Positions 6,683 to 13,987 of a DNA stretch of 16,308 nucleotides are shown here, piece by piece (positions within the stretch are counted from its first letter, which is position 1; each line of letters starts with the position of its first letter). Origin of the DNA: JACMLD01 sp964245425 (GTDB lineage Bacteria > Bacteroidota > Bacteroidia > Chitinophagales > Chitinophagaceae); assembly GCA_964245425.1 (NCBI GenBank), contig CAXTMV010000109.1:1-16308 (forward strand), read 5' to 3'. The notes under the pieces were generated by a model that had not been told where the DNA came from, ran no database searches, and worked only from the letters and a program-made list of their open reading frames with translations. The position numbers were made by a program, and so were the translations under genes.

Positions 6683-7699
6683 ATGAACAAAAAAATACTT
6701 GGCTTGCTGCAATACCTTTTTTTTGCCGGCCTTGCTATTTTTCTGGTTTGGTGGAGCCTGGGTAAAGTGGATCATAAAAACTGGCTGAACATAAAAGCCG
6801 CCTGGCTGAGGGCAGATTTCTGGTTGCTGATACCGGTAATCCTCATTTTACTGGGCGCCCATTTCAGCCGGGCCATGCGATGGCGCATCCTCATGCAGCC
6901 GATGGGCTACCATCCCTCTAAACTGAATACCTTCCTTGCCGTGCTGGTCAGTTATATCCTGAATCTTTTTATACCCCGGCTGGGCGAAGTAATGAAATGC
7001 TCTATCATTAACCGTTATGATAAAGTGCCTACCGACAAACTGATCGGAACCGTGGTAGCAGAACGGACCTTTGACCTGGTATGCCTGGCCATCGTATTTA
7101 TGATCACCCTTGTTTCGCAGATATCCGTTATCGGCGGCTACACGGCCGAGCTGTTGGACAAGCTGGTAAATAACGGCACCAGTACTGGCAGAAGAATCCT
7201 CAACTGGTTGGTCATCATCGGGGCCCTCCTGCTCCTTTTCAGCATCGTAAGATGGGTGTTTAAAAAGTTTGCCCATGTCAGCCTCCTGCAAAAAATAAAA
7301 GAGATCATAAAAAATATCTGGCATGGCCTTAACAGTATTCGTTACCTGAAAAACAAAGGCTGGTTCATTTTTCACAGCGTATTGATCTGGGTATTGTACC
7401 TGGCCGCCATCCGTGTAGGCATGGCTGCTATGAAGGAGACGGCCGTTTACGGGATAAAAGAATCCATGACCGTATTGTGTATGGGCAGTATTGGTATGAT
7501 TGTAGCGCCAGGTGGAATCGGCGCCTATCCCTACGCGGTGCAGAAAACCATGTTGCTGTATAATATGCCAGAGATCATGGGTGTTGCATTCGGGTGGCTT
7601 TTGTGGGGCGTACAGTTTTTTATGGTGATCTTTTTTGGATCGCTCAGTTTAATTTTGCTGCCCATTATAAACCGGAAAAAAAGAGATGAGAAACGCTGA
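6683..7699 (+). CDS. UPF0104 / LPG_synthase_TM family flippase-like membrane protein
   Basis: This is a 338 aa polytopic inner-membrane protein with about eight hydrophobic segments (roughly 5-24, 46-61, 83-97, 130-150, 172-190, 227-245, 262-279 and 300-328). It matches the family that includes the membrane part of lysylphosphatidylglycerol synthases and relatives. Family-like motifs are SRAMRWRIL at 62-70, PRLGEVMK at 98-105, ERTFD at 127-131 and PGGIGAYP at 276-283. The soluble aminoacyl-transfer domain of MprF is absent, so it probably moves or binds a lipid rather than modifying it. Its 3' end overlaps rfaE2 by 14 bases, which implies co-expression and an envelope role. The lipid substrate is unknown. 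Upstream, TACTTTTA near 6650 is one mismatch from a -7 box. Confidence 0.88.
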   Translation: MNKKILGLLQYLFFAGLAIFLVWWSLGKVDHKNWLNIKAAWLRADFWLLIPVILILLGAHFSRAMRWRILMQPMGYHPSKLNTFLAVLVSYILNLFIPRLGEVMKCSIINRYDKVPTDKLIGTVVAERTFDLVCLAIVFMITLVSQISVIGGYTAELLDKLVNNGTSTGRRILNWLVIIGALLLLFSIVRWVFKKFAHVSLLQKIKEIIKNIWHGLNSIRYLKNKGWFIFHSVLIWVLYLAAIRVGMAAMKETAVYGIKESMTVLCMGSIGMIVAPGGIGAYPYAVQKTMLLYNMPEIMGVAFGWLLWGVQFFMVIFFGSLSLILLPIINRKKRDEKR

Positions 7700-8177
7700 T
7701 ATCATACAACAGAGAATATTTACCCTGCCTGCCCTGCTTACCGTAAACAGCTGCTGGAAATTTATGCAAAAACAGGTTGCGTTTACCAATGGTTGTTTTG
7801 ATATTCTGCACGAAGGGCATATCTTCTCTTTAAGCCAGGCGGCCAAAGAGGGCGATGTGCTGATTGTCGGCATCAATTCAGATGCGTCTACCAAAAGACT
7901 GAAAGGACCTCACCGGCCCATCAACAATGAACACAGCCGGGCCCTGCTGATAGCTTCGCTGGTGATGGTAGATGCCGTGGTTATTTTTGAAGAAGATACG
8001 CCGCTGCAATTGATTACAGCCCTGCTGCCCGATACACTGGTAAAAGGCGGCGACTACACGCCCGAACAGGTGGTGGGCGCAAAAGAAGTAATCGCCAACG
8101 GAGGCAAACTGGTTATCAACCCGATTATACAGGGTTTTTCAACAACAGGCATTATTGAGAAGATAATTAAGTTGTAA
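7686..8177 (+). CDS. rfaE2: D-glycero-beta-D-manno-heptose 1-phosphate adenylyltransferase
   Basis: This cytoplasmic cytidylyltransferase-like nucleotidyltransferase (163 aa) transfers AMP from ATP to D-glycero-beta-D-manno-heptose 1-phosphate, making ADP-heptose for the lipopolysaccharide inner core. It corresponds to the C-terminal half of E. coli HldE as a stand-alone enzyme. FTNGCFDILHEGH at 33-45 contains the HxGH nucleotide-binding motif. VGINSDAS (61-68), GPHRPI (74-79), VKGGDYTPEQVVG (119-131) and the FSTTGII segment (151-157) complete the family pattern. The start ATG lies inside the end of the flippase gene, a 14-base overlap in another frame. The kinase partner (HldA/RfaE1) is not in the window. 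A related glycerol-phosphate cytidylyltransferase is possible but less likely given GGDYTPEQVVGA. Confidence 0.92.
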   Translation: MRNADIIQQRIFTLPALLTVNSCWKFMQKQVAFTNGCFDILHEGHIFSLSQAAKEGDVLIVGINSDASTKRLKGPHRPINNEHSRALLIASLVMVDAVVIFEEDTPLQLITALLPDTLVKGGDYTPEQVVGAKEVIANGGKLVINPIIQGFSTTGIIEKIIKL

Positions 8178-8359
8178 TTTCTTTTGCCTGGAAAAAAGTT
8201 CGGAGAAACCGTTGGGCAGTTTATAAGTTCGTTGGTTCGCTTTTTTCAAACAGGCGACAGCAGAAAAGTAAATGCGCTATTTTCTCCGCTCGAATGGCGG
8301 AACCTCGAAATTTATTATCCGTAAAAAGACTTAAAACGTATCAGGTACAGCTTACAACT
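8178..8359. other. Convergent intergenic region with an 8-bp inverted repeat
   Basis: This gap lies between the ends of rfaE2 and the DUF4294 gene. CGGAGAAA at 8201-8208 is the exact reverse complement of TTTCTCCG at 8281-8288. TCCGC (8285-8289) can instead pair with GCGGA (8297-8301), so the two stems are mutually exclusive. A T tract at 8241-8246 lies between. No canonical terminator is present for either gene, and I see no coding frame or RNA gene. Confidence 0.4.
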
Positions 8360-9028
8360 TTACCTCCCGTACATCCGTTCCACTTCCTTTACAATAGATT
8401 CAATCTCTTTATCATCGCCCTGTGCATCGTAAGGTTGCTTCAGGCTGGTGCTGAAAAAAAAGGCAACGGTCTGGTATAAACGCGCGGTTAGTCCGCCTTT
8501 GTATTCTTTTATAATATCGTAACAATTATTGCCGGTCTGGCGGTTGATCAGTTTCATCAGCACTTTACCCTGGTAGACAGACAGGTTGGTGAGTGGTTCG
8601 GTAAATTCTTTGCGCAGTTCCTTTTCCCTGGTTTTGATGTATGCTTTCTTATCTTCTTTTTCGTTCATCTTATCGATCTTTGCATGGATATCATTCATGA
8701 TAGCGCCGGCTCTTCTGGCATAGGGATAGGTAACATATACGGCATTGCGGAGGCGGGTCCATTTTTCAATGCGCTCCTTCATGCCCGGGGGCGCCGGTTT
8801 AACCACCCATACATTTTCCAGGGTGCCGGCAGGCAATAAAGTGCCTTCGCTTATTTTGGCAGGTACCGTTACCGTATCGTTGGGGCCCAGTACGGGCTGC
8901 TGAAGGGTTTTGAGGATGGAATCGATGCGGGCACTGTCCTGCTGCGCAGACAGGCTTCCCCCGCATAACAAGGCGACAAGTATGCACAAAAGCAGTAAAA
9001 AAAACCTGTTTATTGCGGGAAGGCCCAT
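8360..9028 (-). CDS. DUF4294 domain protein, secreted
   Basis: This 222 aa protein has a clear signal peptide: a hydrophobic core at about residues 9-24 and a likely cleavage after LSA in GGSLSAQQ (near residue 28). It is expected in the periplasm. The middle contains LRNAVYVTYPYARRAG at about 92-107, characteristic of DUF4294, a Bacteroidota family of unknown function. A Lys/Glu-rich helical stretch follows (about 113-143) that could be a coiled coil, then GNNCYDIIKEYKGGLTARLY. The gene lies 87 bases after ccmF in the same direction. No exact -7 box is seen in the gap, so it may be read from the ccmEF transcript. Any link to cytochrome maturation is only positional. Confidence 0.82.
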   Translation of the reverse strand: MGLPAINRFFLLLLCILVALLCGGSLSAQQDSARIDSILKTLQQPVLGPNDTVTVPAKISEGTLLPAGTLENVWVVKPAPPGMKERIEKWTRLRNAVYVTYPYARRAGAIMNDIHAKIDKMNEKEDKKAYIKTREKELRKEFTEPLTNLSVYQGKVLMKLINRQTGNNCYDIIKEYKGGLTARLYQTVAFFFSTSLKQPYDAQGDDKEIESIVKEVERMYGR

Positions 9029-9115
9029 ACGCTAAATTACAATCTGGTTTTAGTTAATCCTAACAAAGACCATAAAGTAACCCCCGGTGCTGTTAGCGAT
9101 TTGCTAAAAAGACGG

Positions 9116-11596
9116 TTATGCCTGGTTTTCCACCGCCATCGGCCTTTTGCTCACTTTCAGGCTCCTGGCCAGTGTATACCTTCTGCGAAGACTCACAGCA
9201 ATACCGCCGACCATTATGAGGGTGCCCACCCATACCAGGTTGATATGCGGAAATTCATATGCTTTCAGGGACACATAAGGTACCATTTTGGCGGATTCCT
9301 TTACCTGCAGTTCAAAAGCATGGGTGTCTTTGTCTACACTGGTGAAACGAATGGCCAGGTTTTGTGCAAAAATGGTATCCGGTATAAAACTGGCATTTGC
9401 TCCCTTCCAGGAAATGGCCGGTGTAGCGCGGTACCGCAGGCTGTCTGAAGAGAATATGGCAATATCCGCCACAATCAGTGTATCGCTGGGGTCGGGATGA
9501 TATTTTGTGCCGCTGGGATTTATGCTCACATTGTTGAGGATCATATAACCACCGGAATAATAAATCGTGTCCTTCAGTTTTACATTGTATTTTTTGAACC
9601 CGGCAGTATCATTGGTCTCATCCAGGCTGGTGGCGCTAACATAGGTAAAGATGTCTTTGTTCCAGTAATGCCTTGAATCAGGATTGCCGGAAACCCCCTC
9701 CTGCCCCTTGGTGGCTTTTATGAAATTAGGGTACAAGGTAAATTTTTCGCCCGATTGCTTGTTCTCAAAATCGACCCTGAAATACGTGATATTGCCATGT
9801 TGCCCTACACTGTCTTTATTCTGGTAGGTTGCCCAATAGGCGCCCATATCAGTGCGGGAACCTTTTATCAGTGTCAGGTTTTCTGCAGGGTCTTCCTTCG
9901 CTTTGGGATCGAAGGGCAGCAGGATGCCGTTGTTTTTTGACAACACATCTTTTTTAGCAGAAGTGATAAGAATGCCCAGCAATAAGATGCCAAAACCCAC
10001 ATGGGCAATGGAACCGCCGGCCGCCTTTAGTTTGCCGTTTAGTCCGCAGAAAATATAAGTTGAGTTGGCAACGATGGCATACACACTGGCAAAAATGGCC
10101 AGGTGGATAGCGCCTAAAAAGCCATAGCCAAATTTTTGAAAATGAACACCGCCCAAGAAACTGACCAACAGCGACAGCACCACCGCCACCAGGATAGGAA
10201 TACCCGCTTTCTTTATAAAAACGCCCTTGGGCGTATCCTTGTAACGCAGGTATTGAACGGAAGCTGTTAACAGGCCCAGTACGATGGCCACAAAAATCTG
10301 TATCTTATTATAGGCAAATTCCGGGTTTTCCGGCATCGCCGTGGTCTTATTCATTACCTTATTGTAAATGGCAGTGGCAGATGTTTGCCAGCTGATCACC
10401 AATGCCGACAGGAAAAGCACCAACGAACCGATAAACATCCAGAATTCTCTTGAATAGGTACTTTCTTCTTTTACAATATGGGGGATGGATGTATACCGCC
10501 TGCCAAAAAGGATCAGGGAAGGAATCATAAAAACAGCCATCAGCATGATCAGTTGAAAGTTCATATCCTTCTCAACAAATGCATGCACCGAAATATCACT
10601 TAAAATACCGCTGCGTGTTAAGAAAGTAGAAAACAGTATCAGCGCAAAAGACATGATAAGAAACAGGTAAGTGGCCCTTAAAGAATGGCCGGTGGCATTG
10701 TACACCACCTGGGTATGCAAGCCGGCTACCATTACCAGCCAGGGAACCAGCGAGGCATTTTCAACCGGGTCCCAGGCCCAGAAGCCGCCAAAAGTGAGCG
10801 ATTCGTAGGCCCATGCCGCACCCATCATAATACCCAGCCCCAATATGCCAGCCGAAAAAAGTGTCCAGGGCAGGGCGATGCGTGTCCAGCCCGTATATTC
10901 CTTTTTCCAAAGACCGGCCATCGCATACGCAAAAGGAACGATGGTAGAAGCAAAACCCAGGAATAAAATCGGCGGATGGATCACCATCCAGTAATTTTGC
11001 AGCAATTGGTTCAGCCCCTGCCCGTCTTTCATAACCGCCAGGCTTAAATAATCGGGGCGGCTAAAAATAGGCGCATTCTGCATGTTCTCGAGTTGGCGTA
11101 CCAGCATAAAGGGGTTAATGCCCAGCCGGGTATTACCAAAATACAAACCAATGATCATGGTAGCCAGGCAGACCTGGGCAAAACTGATCACCGTCATTAC
11201 GGGTGCTTCCCATTTTCCGGCCCTGAATAACAGGATCAGTCCAAGTACACAATGCCAGATCGTCCACAAAAGAAAGCTGCCTTCCTGCGCTTCCCAGATA
11301 CAGGCAAAAAGATACTTGGGGCTCAATGCCAGGCTGGAATGGTTCCAGGCATAGGCATATTCAAATTTGTGGGTGGAAACAATATAGTAGATATTTATGA
11401 ACACCAGCAGTACGGCAAAGCATTCTGTTATAAAAGCCGCCCTGGCCAGGCGCTTCCAGCTGGCGGCTTCTGCCGGCTGCAAGGCATTGGTACTTTTAAA
11501 ATAGGCAATGGTGGCTACCAGCGAAGCGATAAAAGAAAGAATAACCAGGAAATGCCCAGCCTGACCGGGAAAAAGATGTTCGCCAATAAAGTTCAT
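9116..11596 (-). CDS. ccmF: Cytochrome c maturation heme lyase CcmF
   Basis: This is a large polytopic inner-membrane protein (826 aa) of the heme-handling family. CcmF receives heme from CcmE and ligates it to the CXXCH motif of apocytochrome c on the periplasmic side. The WWD-type signature is FGGFWAWDPVENASLVPW at 269-286. Conserved heme-ligand candidates include His207 in WMVIHPPILFLG and His294 in GLHTQ. EAQEGSFLLW at 102-111 matches the family's HEGSxLLW region, with Gln for His. It is longer than E. coli CcmF (about 647 aa), mainly through a soluble, presumably periplasmic region at about 565-790 before the last membrane segment. It starts 9 bases after the ccmE stop, so the two are co-transcribed. 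CcsA/ResC-like names are possible, but pairing with CcmE favours CcmF. Confidence 0.95.
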   Translation of the reverse strand: MNFIGEHLFPGQAGHFLVILSFIASLVATIAYFKSTNALQPAEAASWKRLARAAFITECFAVLLVFINIYYIVSTHKFEYAYAWNHSSLALSPKYLFACIWEAQEGSFLLWTIWHCVLGLILLFRAGKWEAPVMTVISFAQVCLATMIIGLYFGNTRLGINPFMLVRQLENMQNAPIFSRPDYLSLAVMKDGQGLNQLLQNYWMVIHPPILFLGFASTIVPFAYAMAGLWKKEYTGWTRIALPWTLFSAGILGLGIMMGAAWAYESLTFGGFWAWDPVENASLVPWLVMVAGLHTQVVYNATGHSLRATYLFLIMSFALILFSTFLTRSGILSDISVHAFVEKDMNFQLIMLMAVFMIPSLILFGRRYTSIPHIVKEESTYSREFWMFIGSLVLFLSALVISWQTSATAIYNKVMNKTTAMPENPEFAYNKIQIFVAIVLGLLTASVQYLRYKDTPKGVFIKKAGIPILVAVVLSLLVSFLGGVHFQKFGYGFLGAIHLAIFASVYAIVANSTYIFCGLNGKLKAAGGSIAHVGFGILLLGILITSAKKDVLSKNNGILLPFDPKAKEDPAENLTLIKGSRTDMGAYWATYQNKDSVGQHGNITYFRVDFENKQSGEKFTLYPNFIKATKGQEGVSGNPDSRHYWNKDIFTYVSATSLDETNDTAGFKKYNVKLKDTIYYSGGYMILNNVSINPSGTKYHPDPSDTLIVADIAIFSSDSLRYRATPAISWKGANASFIPDTIFAQNLAIRFTSVDKDTHAFELQVKESAKMVPYVSLKAYEFPHINLVWVGTLIMVGGIAVSLRRRYTLARSLKVSKRPMAVENQA

Positions 11597-11605
11597 GTTG
11601 CTGGA

Positions 11606-12013
11606 TTAGTTGGTGATGGTAAGGTTCTTTTTCATGATGCTGGGATCGTCTTTGTACTTAGACGGGCATTTCAGCAACATGTCCTTGCATTCGAATCGGC
11701 CATTCTGCATGCGCCCGTTTAGCACCAGGCGTTCACTCTTTTCAAAATCGGGTGGCTTTGCATTGTGAAAAATAACCTGTGTGGTATTACCCAGGGTATC
11801 CACCGCAGTAAAGCTCATATAATTAGGATCTTTGCCGGCATCGTATTCAACCGGCTGGGTTCGGTCTACTTTGGCAATCAGACGAACAAAACTGCCTTCT
11901 TTCTGACGGGCGGAAGCCACCGTTTCATAAGTAGTCAGGTTGCCGGTATAACTCACCAGCACCGCTATGGCCGCAGCAATCAAAATCAGTATAGCGATAT
12001 GCGTTTTCTTCAT
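11606..12013 (-). CDS. ccmE: Cytochrome c maturation heme chaperone CcmE, CxxxY type
   Basis: CcmE is a membrane-anchored periplasmic OB-fold protein that binds heme covalently and hands it to CcmF. The chosen start (ATG at 12013) gives 135 aa with a short positive N-terminus, one membrane anchor at about 4-21 and the beta domain after it (VTQ-type strand TTQVIFHN at 77-84, LVLNGRMQNGRFECKDMLLK at 96-115). The heme-attachment site reads CPSKY (116-120): Cys replaces the E. coli HxxxY histidine, giving the known CxxxY variant. The open frame continues upstream to 12151, but those 46 codons overlap the promoter and lack family similarity. ccmF follows after 9 bases; an arginase-like gene diverges upstream. 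Confidence 0.93.
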   Translation of the reverse strand: MKKTHIAILILIAAAIAVLVSYTGNLTTYETVASARQKEGSFVRLIAKVDRTQPVEYDAGKDPNYMSFTAVDTLGNTTQVIFHNAKPPDFEKSERLVLNGRMQNGRFECKDMLLKCPSKYKDDPSIMKKNLTITN

Positions 12014-12030
12014 ATATCCTTTTTCGGTTG

Positions 12031-12038
12031 CAAAATTA
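12031..12038 (-). promoter_or_regulatory. Predicted -7 box of ccmEF
   Basis: TAATTTTG on the minus strand is an exact TANNTTTG match followed by C, 17 bases upstream of the ccmE ATG at 12013. The leader would be only about 10 bases. This placement supports the shorter ccmE start, since the longer frame would read through the promoter. Confidence 0.55.
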
Positions 12039-12062
12039 ACCCAAAAAAGATGAGATCGCTCG

Positions 12063-12087
12063 GGGATTTTGGGATGCAGGGATTTTG
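12063..12087. repeat. GGGATTTTG direct repeat in the ccmE/arginase gap
   Basis: GGGATTTTG occurs at 12063-12071 and 12079-12087, a 16-base period, followed by the related words GTGATTT and TTTGAATTTG. It is one of several degenerate short-word repeats in gene gaps of this window. Confidence 0.6.
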
Positions 12088-12184
12088 TGATTTCTTTGAA
12101 TTTGCAAGCGTCAGCGAACCACAACATCACCACCGCTCCGGCTGCCAACAACTGTTAGTTTATTATACTTGCAACCGATTACCA

Positions 12185-12192
12185 TAATTTTG
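12185..12192 (+). promoter_or_regulatory. Predicted -7 box of the arginase-like gene
   Basis: TAATTTTG on the plus strand matches TANNTTTG exactly and is followed by C, 57 bases before the ATG at 12250. CTTGCAACC lies just upstream (12169-12177); a near-identical TTGCAACC word precedes the flippase gene (around 6619) and follows the ccmE box. No -33 TTG at about 19 bases is evident. Confidence 0.5.
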
Positions 12193-12249
12193 CCTCTAAG
12201 AGATACTGCATTAACCTAAGCAGCGTTCTAGTCACCTGAATATACTACA

Positions 12250-13303
12250 ATGGCAGACCTATCCCAATTTGACCCCAACCGAGCCGGTAACCCTAACAAT
12301 AATATTTTTGGACTGCCTTTTACGGAAGACGAATCAAGGGTGGTACTACTGCCCGTTCCCTGGGAGGTAACGGTTAGCAGCAACGCGGGTACTGCCAGGG
12401 CCAGCGACCATATCTGCAAAGCTGCCCTGCAGGTAGATATTTTTGATACCGACCTCCGTGATGGATGGAAAGAAGGTTTCTATATGCGGCCCGCCGACAA
12501 AAAAGTGCTGATGAAAAGTGATTATCTCCGGAAAGAAGCGGAGCTGTACATTGACTATATCTCCAAAGGTGAAATTGTAGAAAAGAATAATTTCATGAGC
12601 AAAAGCCGCAAGGAGATCAATGAAGGCGGCACGTACCTGAACAACTGGGTGTACCAGCAAACAAAGGATCTGCTCGAAAAAGGCAAACTCGTGGGCCTGG
12701 TGGGCGGCGACCATAGCACACCGCTGGGCTATTTGAAGGCCATTGCAGAAAAACACGGACGTTTCGGCATCCTGCAAATTGATGCCCATGCCGATCTGCG
12801 CAAGAATTATGAAGGCTTTAACTATAGCCATGCCTGTATCATGTACAATGCACTGAATGAAATTGAACAGATAGAAAAGCTGGTGCAGCTGGGCGTTCGC
12901 GATCTCTGCGATGAAGAATGGGAATACATCAGCAATAGCAATTACCGCGTGGTTACTTACTTTGATCACGAGCTGAAGAAGCGCCAGTATGAAGGCCAGT
13001 ACTGGAAACAGGTGGCCGATGAAATCATTACTCACCTGCCTGAAAAAGTATACCTGAGTTTAGATANNNNNNNNNNGCAGCGACAGACTGAAATCCATCA
13101 CGCCTTCACCCGGCACACCCGTGCCCGGCGGACTGGAAATTGAACAAATTTATTACTTGCTCAAACAACTCATCGGCAGCGGCCGCCAACTGATCGGCTT
13201 CGATTTAAGCGAAGTAGGTACCGGCGATACCGAATGGGATGCCAATGTAGGCGCCAGGGTACTTTGGAAATTGTGTAACCTGCTATTGGCGAGCAACAGC
13301 TAG
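12250..13303 (+). CDS. Arginase/agmatinase/formiminoglutamase-superfamily hydrolase, interrupted by an assembly gap
   Basis: This is a ureohydrolase-fold dimanganese enzyme that would hydrolyse a guanidino or related substrate (arginine, agmatine or formiminoglutamate; the substrate cannot be fixed here). Before the gap it shows GGDHS at 152-156, DAHAD at 178-182 and SLD at 270-272, supplying His155, Asp178, His180, Asp182 and Asp272 as metal ligands. After the gap the frame reads PSPGTPVPGGLEIEQ and later FDLSEVG, matching the family's GTxxPGG and ExxP-type motifs. The two halves are out of frame by one only because ten Ns at 13067-13076 stand in for sequence of unknown length. The true missing length must be a multiple of three if the gene is intact. 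The sixth ligand (second Asp of SxDxD) lies in the gap. It is divergent from ccmE and has its own -7 box. Confidence 0.88.
13067..13076. other. Assembly gap, 10 N
   Basis: Ten undetermined bases lie inside the arginase-like gene. A round 10-N run usually marks a scaffold join, so its length is not evidence. The residues read just after it (S-D-R-L-K) fit the family less well than those further on, so the bases at the contig edge may also be unreliable. Confidence 0.95.
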
Positions 13304-13359
13304 TTGATCGGTTCATCAGCTGACTGGTTGCTTAACAGAGACGTAGGTTGGACGCTACA

Positions 13360-13386
13360 AAATCCGACATCATCAAATCAGACATC
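13360..13386. repeat. Near-perfect tandem repeat before the first membrane protein
   Basis: AAATCCGACATC at 13360-13371 and AAATCAGACATC at 13375-13386 match at 11 of 12 positions with a 15-base period. The pair lies just upstream of the chosen ATG at 13399. It makes a longer TTG-initiated reading from 13348 look like translated intergenic sequence. Confidence 0.55.
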
Positions 13387-13398
13387 CGCCATCCCCTT

Positions 13399-13941
13399 AT
13401 GGTTTACGAGTATGTTGTAACACTTAAAAATACCAGCCGGCAATACATAGACCGGTTCTCTTTATTATTACTAACCATTTCTGCATTGCTTTTCTTCCGG
13501 GAGCAATATTTTTCCGCGCATATAAAAATGGCAATCCTGTTTGCCGGGCTGGCCATTGCCGTTATGATGGCGTATAACATTTACCGGCAGCAACAACAGC
13601 AATTGGTCGCGTACAGCATCGCCCTGTTCATTGCCGCCATTGCCTGGCTGGCCATGCCCTACTTAAACTGGCTTTTCCTGCCTTTTGCATTGATGGGCCT
13701 GTTTGAACGGCAGGCCAAAAAACCCCTGGAAATTGGTTTTGCCGATACAGGGATCGCCATCAACAGCTTTATCAAAAGAAGATACCAATGGACCGATCTT
13801 ACCAATATTATTTTAAAAGATGGACTGTTAACACTGGACTTCAAAAACAACCGCCTCCTGCAAAAAGAAACCATCAGCGGGATAAGAGAACTCCCGGAAA
13901 ACCTGTTTAATGACTACTGCAGAAAGCAGCTGAGTCTGTAG
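13399..13941 (+). CDS. Small membrane protein with C-terminal soluble beta domain (paralogue 1)
   Basis: I do not recognise a named family. From the ATG at 13399 the protein is 180 aa, starting MVYEYVVTLKN. Hydrophobic segments lie at about 20-33, 43-62 and 76-112 (the last long enough for two crossings). The C-terminal 65 residues are soluble and predicted to be mainly beta: GIAINSFI, YQWTDLTNIIL, then alternating LLTLDFKNNRLLQ, ending in YCRKQLSL. This layout resembles bacterial PH-like or YcxB-like membrane proteins, but that is a structural guess. The frame is open back to a TTG at 13348, but those codons are repeat-derived. The next gene encodes a protein of the same layout with matching landmarks, so I infer an old tandem duplication. 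Confidence 0.75.
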   Translation: MVYEYVVTLKNTSRQYIDRFSLLLLTISALLFFREQYFSAHIKMAILFAGLAIAVMMAYNIYRQQQQQLVAYSIALFIAAIAWLAMPYLNWLFLPFALMGLFERQAKKPLEIGFADTGIAINSFIKRRYQWTDLTNIILKDGLLTLDFKNNRLLQKETISGIRELPENLFNDYCRKQLSL

Positions 13942-13972
13942 CCGATCCTGTTGTGGATTTTAGCCGATCTTG
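13939..13972. repeat. TAGCCGATCYTG direct repeat between the two membrane proteins
   Basis: TAGCCGATCCTG at 13939-13950 and TAGCCGATCTTG at 13961-13972 differ at one base, with a 22-base period. The first copy contains the stop codon of the upstream gene. The pair fills most of the 46-base gap before the next ATG. Confidence 0.55.
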
Positions 13973-13987
13973 CATCTTACAAAAAAA

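Noticed and set aside
8178..8359. Possible small RNA gene or tRNA
   Set aside because: No tRNA-like cloverleaf, no promoter box and no clear terminator could be found; only weak stems exist.
12014..12151. 46-residue extension of CcmE
   Set aside because: It includes the -7 box and a word repeat; MKKTHIAI followed by a membrane anchor is the normal CcmE start.
12346..13035. 229-codon frame opposite the arginase-like gene
   Set aside because: It is antisense to a gene with clear metal-binding motifs; long antisense frames are common in this composition and the translation shows no domain.
13067..13121. Frameshifted pseudogene in the arginase-like gene
   Set aside because: The frame change coincides exactly with a 10-N placeholder, so it reflects unknown gap length rather than a mutation.
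13348..13398. TTG-initiated extension of the first membrane protein
   Set aside because: Most of it is the AAATCMGACATC repeat, and an ATG at 13399 gives a protein of natural layout.
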